From Mycolicibacter sinensis (GTDB lineage: Bacteria > Actinomycetota > Actinomycetes > Mycobacteriales > Mycobacteriaceae), in contig NZ_LZIN01000014.1 of the NCBI RefSeq assembly GCF_001667375.1, positions 1 to 62,964 of the forward strand: a stretch of DNA of 62,964 nucleotides, given 5' to 3'. Under the pieces are notes generated by a model. The model saw only the letters and a program-made list of their open reading frames with translations. It was not told where the DNA came from and made no database searches. The position numbers were made by a program, and so were the translations under genes. Every line of letters begins with the position of its first letter. Position 1 is the first letter of the stretch. This document shows, piece after piece, positions 45,930-53,327 of this stretch.

Positions 45930-46697
45930 ATGCGGGCTTTCAGCGTGGCCGTGGTCATGACGGTTGCCGCCATGTTCGGTTGCGACGCCGTGGCTGTTGC
46001 GGCCCCCAAGGATTACTGCGCCGAGCTCAAAGGTGGCAATACCGGCCGCACCTGTGAGATCCAGCTCTCCGACCCCGGGTACAAAGTCGACATCAGCTTT
46101 CCGCTGAACTACCCGGACCAGAAGTCGGTCGCCGAGTACGTCGCCCAGGCACGCGACGCGTTCCTCACCTCCGCCAAGCCTGGCGCGCCTCGCAGCACAC
46201 CGTATGAGTTGAGCATCAAGCCGACGGAATACACCTCGTCGATTCCCCCGCGCGGCACGCAAGCGGTGGTGTTCACGGTGAACCAGAACGTCGGTGGGGG
46301 GCAGCCCCAGACGACGTATAAGGCGTTCAATTGGGACCAGACCTACCGCAAGGCGATCACCTACGCGGCTGCACCGGACGACAAAGAACATGCGCCGTTG
46401 TGGCAGGTGGACGATCCGCTGAAGGTCGTCGCCCCGATCGTCCAAGCCGACCTGCAGCAGCAGCTGGCGCCGCCGCCCCCGCCATTAGAACAGTCGACGG
46501 CGACCACGTCCACCACGGCGCCATCACCGTTGCCGTTCGCGCAAGCCGCGCTGTATGACCCCGCGAACTATCAGAATTTCGCGGTGGTCAACGACGGGGT
46601 GATTTTCTTTTTCGACCAAGGCGTGTTGTTGCCCGCCTCGGCCGGGGCTTTACACGTGCTGGTGCCCAGGTCTGCGATCGACCCGATGATCGCCTAA
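45930..46697 (+). CDS. Secreted MPT64/RsiV-like (DUF3298-type) protein
   Basis: Exported protein of 255 residues. The signal peptide spans 1-25 (cleavage near AVA-AP). The mature part has Cys30 and Cys42, likely a disulphide, and the layout of the MPT64/Rv3036c group: an N-terminal region with VDISFPLNYPDQKSVAEYV, a low-complexity Pro/Thr-rich stretch (180-200), and a C-terminal DUF3298-like domain YQNFAVVNDGVIFFFDQG. AGGAGG precedes the ATG. The function of this group is unsettled. Confidence 0.82.
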   Translation: MRAFSVAVVMTVAAMFGCDAVAVAAPKDYCAELKGGNTGRTCEIQLSDPGYKVDISFPLNYPDQKSVAEYVAQARDAFLTSAKPGAPRSTPYELSIKPTEYTSSIPPRGTQAVVFTVNQNVGGGQPQTTYKAFNWDQTYRKAITYAAAPDDKEHAPLWQVDDPLKVVAPIVQADLQQQLAPPPPPLEQSTATTSTTAPSPLPFAQAALYDPANYQNFAVVNDGVIFFFDQGVLLPASAGALHVLVPRSAIDPMIA

Positions 46698-46734
46698 CCC
46701 CTGCGCAGTACTGCCCCGTCCGGCCTGAAACAGA

Positions 46735-46760
46735 AAAACCACCTGCCGTGAGGTGGTTTT
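46735..46760. terminator. Two-way intrinsic terminator
   Basis: Perfect 10-bp arms AAAACCACCT and AGGTGGTTTT around GCCGTG. The T-run on each strand makes it work for the secreted-protein gene (plus) and for the tRNA-Val gene (minus), which ends 5 bp away. Confidence 0.85.
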
Positions 46761-46764
46761 CTTG

Positions 46765-46836
46765 TGGTCCCGGCTGGGATCGAACCAGCGACCTTCCGCG
46801 TGTGAGGCGGACGCTCTCCCCCTGAGCTACGAGACC
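46765..46836 (-). tRNA. tRNA-Val (anticodon CAC)
   Basis: Complete cloverleaf on the minus strand: acceptor GGTCTCG/CGGGACC, D-arm GCTC...GAGC, anticodon stem TCCGC/GCGGA with loop CTCACAC, and T-arm GCTGG-TTCGATC-CCAGC. Discriminator A; CCA is not encoded. It reads GUG codons. Confidence 0.96.
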
Positions 46837-46928
46837 GGATGAACGAGGTCGAAGACTAGCACGGCCGGTCCCCGTAGCTTCAATGCGCAGGACGCTTTTC
46901 GCGCGACTCGCCGGTCTGACAGGCCAAG

Positions 46929-46958
46929 TTGTGTTGTCTCACATCAGTGGACTAATGT
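46929..46958 (+). promoter_or_regulatory. Possible promoter of the Gly-Cys-Val tRNA cluster
   Basis: TTGTGT and TAATGT lie 18 bp apart in a less G/C-rich stretch, about 38 bp before the tRNA-Gly gene. The -10 match is poor, so this is tentative. Confidence 0.3.
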
Positions 46959-46995
46959 TCAGCTTCGCGACGGGCGACGATCTCGCTCGTAGCAC

Positions 46996-47068
46996 GCGGA
47001 TGTAGCGCAGTTGGTAGCGCATCACCTTGCCAAGGTGAGGGTCGCGGGTTCGAATCCCGTCATCCGCT
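46996..47068 (+). tRNA. tRNA-Gly (anticodon GCC)
   Basis: Cloverleaf with acceptor GCGGATG/CATCCGC, anticodon stem TCACC/GGTGA and loop TTGCCAA, and T-arm GCGGG-TTCGAAT-CCCGT. Discriminator T; CCA is not encoded. First of three clustered tRNA genes. Confidence 0.97.
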
Positions 47069-47099
47069 CGAGGGTGGTCAAGTGGCATCAAGCCCTTGC

Positions 47100-47170
47100 G
47101 GTGGAGTGGCCGAGTGGTGAGGCAACGGCCTGCAAAGCCGTGCACACGGGTTCGATTCCCGTCTCCACCT
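47100..47170 (+). tRNA. tRNA-Cys (anticodon GCA)
   Basis: Acceptor GGTGGAG/CTCCACC, anticodon stem ACGGC/GCCGT with loop CTGCAAA, and T-arm ACGGG-TTCGATT-CCCGT. The discriminator U is the Cys identity base. CCA is not encoded. Confidence 0.97.
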
Positions 47171-47187
47171 CCGTTCCTTGGCTCTAA

Positions 47188-47262
47188 GCGCGGTTAGCTC
47201 AGCGGGAGAGCGCTTCCCTGACACGGAAGAGGTCGCTGGTTCAATCCCAGTACCGCGCACCA
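47188..47262 (+). tRNA. tRNA-Val (anticodon GAC), CCA encoded
   Basis: Acceptor GCGCGGT/ACCGCGC, anticodon stem CTTCC/GGAAG with loop CTGACAC, and T-arm GCTGG-TTCAATC-CCAGT. Discriminator A followed by an encoded CCA (47260-47262), unlike the other three tRNAs here. Confidence 0.97.
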
Positions 47263-47348
47263 AGATCGATGCAGGTCAGAGCATTTTTGCGGCCTCGGCG
47301 ACGGCCCGACATGGGCCACCTGTCAGAGCCCAGCGATACGGTTCCCGC

Positions 47349-47591
47349 ATGAAGCGCCTCACCTTCGCCGCACTGGCGGCCCTCGCGTTCCTCGCCGCCC
47401 CGCCCGCGCACGCCGATCCCGCCGGCAATGCGATCTGTCGGCTGCTCGCCGCCGGCAACACACCCGAGGGACTGGAAAACTCGGTGACCGTCCACCAGGT
47501 GCTCGGCCCGGACGCCTCCAACGCCGATGCGCGCGTCTACATTCGCTCCGTCGTCGCCGGACAATGCCCCCAGTACCTATGGCGGTGGTAA
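47349..47591 (+). CDS. Small secreted protein (DUF732-like)
   Basis: Exported protein of 80 residues. The signal peptide spans about 1-22 (LAALAFLAAPPAHA), leaving a mature part of some 58 residues with Cys30 and Cys74 that could pair. The pattern AICRLLAAGNTPEGLENSV and the C-terminal Cys recall the short DUF732 secreted proteins common in mycobacteria. The function is unknown. The ATG at 47349 is the first that gives a signal peptide; the frame runs open into the tRNA-Val gene, which is coincidence. Confidence 0.7.
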   Translation: MKRLTFAALAALAFLAAPPAHADPAGNAICRLLAAGNTPEGLENSVTVHQVLGPDASNADARVYIRSVVAGQCPQYLWRW

Positions 47592-47720
47592 ATCAAACTG
47601 CGCGCCGCAGTCGCCGGGGATCCGGCCGAATCGCGAGTCGCTCCGCGCCCCTCGGCAACTAAGCAGCACAATCGGTAGCAACGCCCCCGTAGGCTGGGAA
47701 AGTAGCGAAAGGTGGACCCT

Positions 47721-48278
47721 ATGAGACCGGTCGTGGCCCTGTCGGTAGTGGCACTGCTGTCCGCCGGCGTCTCGGCGGCGTGTTCGGGCCACACCGAATC
47801 GCCGCCGGCGCCGTCATCGACCGACGTGCCCGTCTCCACCGAAACCACCAGTGCCGCACCGAAAGCCACCGGGCACATCGGTGACACGCTGACTTTGACT
47901 CGCGCCGACGGCAGCACTATCGCGGTCACCCTGGAAGGGGTCATCAACCCCGCGACGATTACCCCCGCCGGCGGCGACCCCGGCGCCACCTACATCGCCA
48001 CGCGGCTCAAGATTGCCGACCCGGGAACGGTGGACATCGACGGCGACGTCAACATCAACGTCTCGGTGTTCGGCTCCGACGGGCAGCGCTACACCCCGGA
48101 TCTGAACAACGTCAGCGAGTGCACGAATTTCGAATCCGGCATCTTCCGCCTCAGCCCCGGCGAGTCGGCGATCGGTTGCGTGGTGTTCGCGCTGCCGCAA
48201 GGGGTGACCCCGACGAAGGTCAAGTACGCCCCGTCCTCGGGGTTCGCTTACGACTTCGGGGAATGGTCACTCCCGTAG
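47721..48278 (+). CDS. Lipoprotein with Ig-like (DUF4352/MPT63-type) domain
   Basis: Predicted lipoprotein of 185 residues: signal peptide with a lipobox-like VSAAC (Cys21), a Ser/Thr/Pro/Glu linker, then a beta domain (HIGDTLTLTRADGSTIAVTLEGV ... YIATRLKIADPG ... FRLSPGESAIGCVVFALP) of the DUF4352 or antigen MPT63-like type. Two Cys in the domain may pair. AAGGTGG precedes the ATG at 47721. clpC2 follows after 64 bp. The function is unknown. Confidence 0.78.
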   Translation: MRPVVALSVVALLSAGVSAACSGHTESPPAPSSTDVPVSTETTSAAPKATGHIGDTLTLTRADGSTIAVTLEGVINPATITPAGGDPGATYIATRLKIADPGTVDIDGDVNINVSVFGSDGQRYTPDLNNVSECTNFESGIFRLSPGESAIGCVVFALPQGVTPTKVKYAPSSGFAYDFGEWSLP

Positions 48279-48294
48279 CCGACCCGCAGACGTT

Positions 48295-48313
48295 CGTCAA
48301 TCGGCGGTTGACG
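48295..48313. promoter_or_regulatory. clpC2 operator, distal copy
   Basis: CGTCAAT-CGGCG-GTTGACG, an inverted repeat with one mismatch. It is the same element as the perfect copy at 48323-48341, with 28 bp between centres, and overlaps the promoter region of clpC2. Confidence 0.75.
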
Positions 48314-48322
48314 CGCCAGCAT

Positions 48323-48341
48323 CGTCAACCTACAGTTGACG
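48323..48341. promoter_or_regulatory. clpC2 operator, proximal copy
   Basis: CGTCAAC-CTACA-GTTGACG, perfect 7-bp arms, ending one base before the clpC2 ATG. A protein bound here would block a short-leader or leaderless transcript. The ClpC2 protein itself has a helix-turn-helix and is the likely ligand. Confidence 0.8.
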
Positions 48342-48342
48342 C

Positions 48343-49089
48343 ATGGCTGAACCGATTCCCCCGACCCCGCGCGTCCGGCTCGATGACCTGATCAACGCCA
48401 TCACCGGCGTGCACGACGATCCGCTGGAGCAGTTGACCGACGCCGTGCTGGCCGCCGAGCACCTCAGCGAGGTCGCCGATCACCTGATCGGGCACTTCGT
48501 CGATCAGGCACGCCGCTCCGGCGCGTCGTGGACGGAGATCGGCAAGTGCATGGGCGTCACCAAACAGGCGGCGCAGAAGCGGTTCGTCCCGCGCGCCGAG
48601 GCCGCCACGCTGGACGCCGAGCAGGGCTTCGCCCGGTTCACGCCGCGAGCGCGCAGCGCGGTGGTGGCCGCCCAGAACACCGCCCACCGGGCGCGCCACA
48701 CCGAGATCACCCCCGACCATCTGCTGCTGGGCCTGCTGCACGACCCCGATGCCCTGGCCAGCGCCTTGCTCACCGCACAGCGCATCGACCCGGGCACCGT
48801 CGCCGAAGCCGTCGCCCTTGCCCCCGGCGTCAGCGAACCGCCCGCGCTGATCCCGTTCAGCGGGCCGGCCCGCAAGGCACTGGAGTTGACCTTCCGCATC
48901 GCACTTCGCCTCGGCCACAACTACATCGGCACCGAACACCTGCTGCTGGCCCTGTTCGACGCCGAAGACGACACCGGACCGCTGCATCGCGCCAAAGTAG
49001 ACCGGGACCGCCTCGAGACCGACCTCGCCACCGCCCTGGAGGCCATCACCGTCACGGCAGCCGCCGGCGGCGCCGACGCTACGGACTGA
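48343..49089 (+). CDS. clpC2: ClpC2: HTH protein with ClpC-type N-terminal domain
   Basis: Protein of 248 residues, the size and layout of M. tuberculosis Rv2667. The N-terminal part has a helix-turn-helix-like segment (WTEIGKCMGVTKQAAQKRF, 63-81). Two Clp-N repeats follow: about 97-150 (RHTEITPDHLLLGLLHD) and about 172-230 (LGHNYIGTEHLLLALFD). There is no AAA+ ATPase domain, so it cannot unfold proteins. It mimics the ClpC1 docking domain and, as I recall, is reported to capture cyclomarin-type antibiotics and repress its own gene. The two operators before the ATG fit this. Confidence 0.9.
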   Translation: MAEPIPPTPRVRLDDLINAITGVHDDPLEQLTDAVLAAEHLSEVADHLIGHFVDQARRSGASWTEIGKCMGVTKQAAQKRFVPRAEAATLDAEQGFARFTPRARSAVVAAQNTAHRARHTEITPDHLLLGLLHDPDALASALLTAQRIDPGTVAEAVALAPGVSEPPALIPFSGPARKALELTFRIALRLGHNYIGTEHLLLALFDAEDDTGPLHRAKVDRDRLETDLATALEAITVTAAAGGADATD

Positions 49090-49160
49090 TCCCCCTGGCC
49101 AAGGCTGGTGCACCCGCAACAGCGATATGCCAAGATTCCTCCAACCAACCGAAGAAGGAC

Positions 49161-49697
49161 ATGATGCATCGCTGGATTCTGGCCCTGGTCACTTCCGTCG
49201 TCACCCTGCTGGCCCTGGCGGCGCCGGCCGTCGGCTACGCCACGCCCACGACCACGCCGGAAGCCCCGATCGGCCGGCTCGGCGACACTCTGCGCATCCA
49301 GTACCAGGACGAGGCCTTCGGCCCGATCGTCGCCGACGTGACCGTGCATGACGTGGTGCCCAGCGAGATCCCACCGGGCTGGGGCCAGAACGGATCTCCG
49401 CGCTGGCGCGCGCAGGGCGGTCCCTGGCGGGCGAACGTGACCATCCATCCGATCGCGGTGCCCAACCCCTACATCATGGCGGCCTCGACCACCTTCAACG
49501 GAGTCACTCCCGGCGGTGACGCGTACGTGGCCAAGCACACCGACGACCCGACCACCCTGGACGCGCTGCTCACCAACGCGCCAGCGGGCTCCACCGTCAC
49601 CGGCGGGGTGTACTGGGACGTCTACCGCGGCCTGGTCACCCACGTCACGATGCTGTCCCGCAACACCGGCCTGCGCCTGGCGCAGTGGAATCTGTGA
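49161..49697 (+). CDS. Exported MPT63-like protein (Rv2668-like)
   Basis: Secreted protein of 178 residues. The signal peptide spans about 1-28 (ALVTSVVTLLALAAPAVGYA), followed by a beta domain similar to antigen MPT63/DUF1942: RLGDTLRIQYQDEAFGP, WRANVTIHPIAVPNPYI and a C-terminal strand LRLAQWNL. It follows clpC2 directly, as Rv2668 follows Rv2667. Two ATGs are adjacent (49161, 49164); AAGGA is better spaced for the second. The 57-bp repeats begin immediately after the stop. Confidence 0.8.
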   Translation: MMHRWILALVTSVVTLLALAAPAVGYATPTTTPEAPIGRLGDTLRIQYQDEAFGPIVADVTVHDVVPSEIPPGWGQNGSPRWRAQGGPWRANVTIHPIAVPNPYIMAASTTFNGVTPGGDAYVAKHTDDPTTLDALLTNAPAGSTVTGGVYWDVYRGLVTHVTMLSRNTGLRLAQWNL

Positions 49698-49699
49698 GC

Positions 49700-49880
49700 T
49701 AACGGCCGGGTTCAATGGCGGCGGTCCAGCTTCGGCTCTCCTCCGTCGAGCCTCACTAACCGCCGGGTTTAATGGCGGAGGTCCAGCTTCGGCTCTCCTC
49801 CGTCGAGCCTCACTAACCGCCGGGGTTTAACGGCGGCGGTCCAGCTTCGGCTCTCCTCCGTCGAGCCTCACTAACCGCCG
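49700..49880. repeat. 57-bp tandem repeat, three copies (cluster 1)
   Basis: Three units with the core CCAGCTTCGGCTCTCCTCCG at 49726, 49783 and 49841 (periods 57 and 58). Each unit contains GGCTC-TCCTCCGTC-GAGCC and CCGCC-N9-GGCGG, so each can fold into two hairpins. The cluster lies between two convergent genes and supplies the stop codon of zapE (49871-49873). The same family occurs at 58981-59146. Confidence 0.92.
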
Positions 49881-50917
49881 CTGCTCAACGCCAGCAGCCG
49901 CGAGGTGGCCCGCAAGTATTTCTTGCGGTAGCCACCGGCCAGCATCTCGGCGCTGAAGATGTCGTCCAGCTTGGCCCCCGACGCCACCACCGGAGTGCCC
50001 GCGTCGTAGAGCCGGTCGGTCAGTGCCACCAGGCGCAGCGCCACATTCTGATCGTCGATGGGATGCGCGCCGGTGAGAAAGACTCCGGTGACGCCTTCGA
50101 TCAGGCTCAGGTAGCGCGACGGGTGCATGGTGGCCAGGTGCGCACACAGCGCGTCGAAGTCGTCCAGGGTGGAGCCGGGCAGCGCCGCGGCGCGCTCGGC
50201 GACCTGCTGCGCCGACGGCGGCTCGGGCGCAGGCGGCAGGTCTCGATGCCGATAGTCCGGGCCATCGACCCGAACCGGTGTGAAAATGCTTGCCAGCGCC
50301 TGGATTTCGCGCAGGAAGTCCTGCACGGCGAACCGCCCCTCACCGAGTTGGTCGGGCAGGGTGTTCGACGTGGCGGCCACCGAGACCCCGCGCGCCACCA
50401 GCTCCGACAGCAGCCGCGACACCAGCGTGGTGTTGCCCGGGTCGTCGAGTTCGAACTCGTCGATGCACACCATGGTGTAGCCGCCGAGCAACTCGATGCA
50501 CTCGGTGAACCCGAACACCCCGGCCAGCTGGGTGAGTTCCATGAAGGTGGCGAACGCCGTCCGATGCGGCTGCCCGAGATCGCCGGTCTCGGTGATCTCG
50601 CGGTAGACCGAAGCCAGCAGGTGGGTCTTGCCGACACCGAACCCGCCGTCGAGGTAGAGCCCGACGCCCGGCAGCACTTCGCGCTTGCCGAACAGCTTGC
50701 GCCGCCCGGCCCGCCGCTCAACCGCCTGCGCACAGAACGCGGTGCAGGCCGCCACGGCCGCCGCCTGGGTGGGCTCGCCGGGGTCGGGACGATAGCTGGC
50801 AAAGCTGGCGCGAGAAAACGTCGGCGGCGGCGTGAGCTGCGCGATCAACCGCTCCGGTGAGACGGCCGGATGCCGGTCCACCAGGTGGTCGATTCCCTCG
50901 ACGGCGGGATTAGGCAC
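49871..50917 (-). CDS. zapE: AFG1/ZapE family ATPase (Rv2670c-like)
   Basis: P-loop ATPase of 348 residues from the GTG at 50917. Walker A is GGFGVGKTHLLAS (91-103 region), Walker B TMVCIDEFELDD, sensor ATSNTLPDQLGEGRF, and the family RPDPGEPTQAAAV segment lies upstream. ZapE acts at the division ring in E. coli, and the mitochondrial relative LACE1 helps degrade respiratory subunits; the role in mycobacteria is not established. An ATG at 50953 is possible but would overlap the divergent start at 50952. Its last codons lie inside repeat cluster 1. Confidence 0.87.
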   Translation of the reverse strand: MPNPAVEGIDHLVDRHPAVSPERLIAQLTPPPTFSRASFASYRPDPGEPTQAAAVAACTAFCAQAVERRAGRRKLFGKREVLPGVGLYLDGGFGVGKTHLLASVYREITETGDLGQPHRTAFATFMELTQLAGVFGFTECIELLGGYTMVCIDEFELDDPGNTTLVSRLLSELVARGVSVAATSNTLPDQLGEGRFAVQDFLREIQALASIFTPVRVDGPDYRHRDLPPAPEPPSAQQVAERAAALPGSTLDDFDALCAHLATMHPSRYLSLIEGVTGVFLTGAHPIDDQNVALRLVALTDRLYDAGTPVVASGAKLDDIFSAEMLAGGYRKKYLRATSRLLALSSGG

Positions 50918-50951
50918 GCAGGAACTGTAGCCACATGGTGCAATCGAGGCC

Positions 50952-51734
50952 ATGTCCGACCTCAGCGCAGAACCGGGTTTCACCCGGCTGGACTCGGCAC
51001 TACCCGTCGACGACGCCGAGCTGGCCCGGCTGTACGCCTACCCCGAACCCGAGCACCCGCGCCTCTGGGTGCGCGCCAACTTCATCGGCAGCATCGATGG
51101 CGGCGCAACGCTGGCCGGCAGGTCCGGCGGCCTGGGCAACCCGGGCGACCGCGCCCTGTTCATGCTGCTGCGGGCACTGGCCGACGTCGTGCTGGTCGGC
51201 GCGGGCACGGTCCGGGTGGAGAACTACGGCGGAGCCCGCCTCAGCGTCGCACAGCGCCAGCGCCGCCGCGACCGCGGACAGTCCGAGGTCCCCCGGATCG
51301 CGATCGTCACCGCGTCCGGGCAGCTGGACCGTGACCTGCGGATCTTCACCGACACCGAGCTGCCGCCGCTGGTGTTGACCAGCACGGCGGCAGCCGAGGA
51401 CACCCGGCGGCGGCTGGCCGGCCATGCCGAGGTCCAGGACTGCTCGACCGGCAACCCAGACCGGGTCGACGAGGCAGCGGTGCTGGCCGCGCTGGGCACC
51501 CGCGGACACTATCGGGTGCTCACCGAAGGCGGCCCGATGCTGCTGGGTTCGTTCATCGAACGCGATCTGCTCGATGAGCTGTGTCTGACCGTCGCCCCTT
51601 TTCTGGTCGGGGGGCTGGCGCGCCGGATCGCCACCGGCCCCGGCGAGGTGGCGATTCCGATGCACTGTGCGCATCTGCTGACCGACGAGTCCGGCTACCT
51701 CTACGGCCGCTACGTCAAAGGCGTCCGCCTATAA
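50952..51734 (+). CDS. RibD C-terminal-domain reductase (Rv2671-like)
   Basis: NADPH-dependent reductase of 260 residues with the DHFR-like fold of the RibD reductase domain, without the deaminase domain. Signatures: RANFIGSIDGGATLAGRSGGLG, LADVVLVGAGTVRVENYGG, RVLTEGGPMLLGSFIERDLLDELCLT. The M. tuberculosis homologue Rv2671 can stand in for dihydrofolate reductase and confers para-aminosalicylate resistance when overproduced. It shares a short divergent gap with zapE; the next lipoprotein gene begins 10 bp downstream. Confidence 0.9.
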   Translation: MSDLSAEPGFTRLDSALPVDDAELARLYAYPEPEHPRLWVRANFIGSIDGGATLAGRSGGLGNPGDRALFMLLRALADVVLVGAGTVRVENYGGARLSVAQRQRRRDRGQSEVPRIAIVTASGQLDRDLRIFTDTELPPLVLTSTAAAEDTRRRLAGHAEVQDCSTGNPDRVDEAAVLAALGTRGHYRVLTEGGPMLLGSFIERDLLDELCLTVAPFLVGGLARRIATGPGEVAIPMHCAHLLTDESGYLYGRYVKGVRL

Positions 51735-51744
51735 GGTGACAGGC

Positions 51745-53304
51745 ATGAATCTTGCCAGGATCGCGCTCGCCGCCGCCCTGCCGGTGGTTGTCGTGCTGTC
51801 CGGCTGTGCGCCCGGGCTGGCCGCGAACCCGCGCTTCGCCACCGACTCCGGGGCCGGCCCGCAGGGCCAACCCGAGTCCACCCCCGACACCGCCGGCCCA
51901 CCGCCGGTCGAAGTCCCCAAGAACGACCTGCCCTGGCATGACTGCACGGCCCGGGTCTTCAACGACGCCGCGGTGCCCGCCACCCCCGGGGTGCGACTGG
52001 ACTGCGCCAGCTACGACGCCGACGTCGACCCGCTCGGCGGCAGCTCGACGGCGATCAGCATCGGCGTGGTGCGGGCCCGCTCGGTGCAGACCCCCGCCGA
52101 CGCCGGGCCCGTCGTGTTCACCACCGGCTGGGACCTGCCGTCCTCGCTGCAGCTGCCGACCTGGCTGGCGCGCGGCGGCGCCGACGTGCTCGCCGGCCAC
52201 CCCGTCGTGGCCGTGGACCGGCGCGGCACCGGGATGTCGAGCCCGGTGGACTGCCGCGACCGCGGTGATCGCGACGAGATGTGGAACCTGGCGCAGTTCG
52301 CCCCCGGCGACGACCCGGTGGCCAACCTGGGCACCGTCGCGATGAACGCCACCACCGACTGCACCGACGCCATCTCGCCCGGGGAGTCCTCCTACGACAA
52401 CACCCACGCCGCCACCGACCTCGAACGGCTGCGCAGCCTCTGGGACGTTCCGGCGCTGGCCCTGATCGGGATCGGCAACGGCGCCCAGGTCGCCCTGGCC
52501 TACGCCGGCTCCCATCCCGGCAAGGTGGCCCGGTTGGCGCTGGACTCCCCCATCCCGCTCGGCGTGGCCGCCGAGGCCGCCGCCGAGCAGCGGATCAAGG
52601 GCCAGGAGGCGGCCTTCGAGGCGTTCGCCGCCCAGTGCGTCGCGGTGAACTGCGCCCTGGCGCCCGACCCCAAGGGTGTCGTGGACGCGGTGCTGGACTC
52701 CGCCCGTACCGGGAACGGTCCGGGCGGCGCCTCGGTTGCCGCGGTGACCCATGCCATCGTCACCACGCTGGGCTACCCCATCGGTGACCGTGTCAGCAGC
52801 ACTAACGAATTGGCCAGGGCGCTGGCCAGCGCGCACGCCGGTGACGCCAACCTGCTGAACAACCTGATCAACCGGGCCCAGGGCACCGTCGGCAGCGACG
52901 GCCACTTCATCAACTCGTGCGCCGACGCGCTCAACCGGCCCACCCCCGACCGGGTCCGTGAGCTGTTGGTCGCCTGGGGCAAGGAGTACCCGCAGTTCGG
53001 CGCCGTCGGCGCCCTCGACATGGCGCAGTGCCTGAGCTGGCCCAGCAGCGCCACCCCGGAGGCGGCGAAGGAGATCAAGATCGACGTGCTGCTGTTCGGG
53101 GTGCAAAACGACCCGATCGTCGGCGAGGAGGGTGTGGCGGCCACCGCCGCGGCCGTCATCAACGCCGGCGCGGCCAGCAAGCGGGTGATGTGGCAGGGCA
53201 CCGGTCACGGGGCCACCGTGTACTCGTCGTGCACCCTGCCCCCGCTGATCGGCTATCTCGACAGCGGCAAGCTGCCCGACACCGACGTCTACTGCCCGGC
53301 CTGA
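51745..53304 (+). CDS. TAP-like alpha/beta-hydrolase lipoprotein with altered nucleophile (Rv2672-like)
   Basis: Exported lipoprotein of 519 residues: signal peptide and lipobox LSGC (Cys21), a linker, then an alpha/beta-hydrolase domain with oxyanion-side AVDRRGTGMSSP and a C-terminal TAP-like domain with the putative catalytic His in QGTGHGAT. The nucleophile elbow reads GIGNGAQ (242-248): where GxSxG is expected, position 244 is Gly (GGC, 52474-52476). It may therefore bind rather than cleave its substrate. AAGGTGA precedes the ATG at 51745. Confidence 0.85.
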   Translation: MNLARIALAAALPVVVVLSGCAPGLAANPRFATDSGAGPQGQPESTPDTAGPPPVEVPKNDLPWHDCTARVFNDAAVPATPGVRLDCASYDADVDPLGGSSTAISIGVVRARSVQTPADAGPVVFTTGWDLPSSLQLPTWLARGGADVLAGHPVVAVDRRGTGMSSPVDCRDRGDRDEMWNLAQFAPGDDPVANLGTVAMNATTDCTDAISPGESSYDNTHAATDLERLRSLWDVPALALIGIGNGAQVALAYAGSHPGKVARLALDSPIPLGVAAEAAAEQRIKGQEAAFEAFAAQCVAVNCALAPDPKGVVDAVLDSARTGNGPGGASVAAVTHAIVTTLGYPIGDRVSSTNELARALASAHAGDANLLNNLINRAQGTVGSDGHFINSCADALNRPTPDRVRELLVAWGKEYPQFGAVGALDMAQCLSWPSSATPEAAKEIKIDVLLFGVQNDPIVGEEGVAATAAAVINAGAASKRVMWQGTGHGATVYSSCTLPPLIGYLDSGKLPDTDVYCPA

Positions 53305-53327
53305 GCTGAAGCGGGCGCACCCGTTCG

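Noticed and set aside
49700..49880. CRISPR-like array
   Set aside because: Copies are directly adjacent with no unique spacers, and no cas genes are present.
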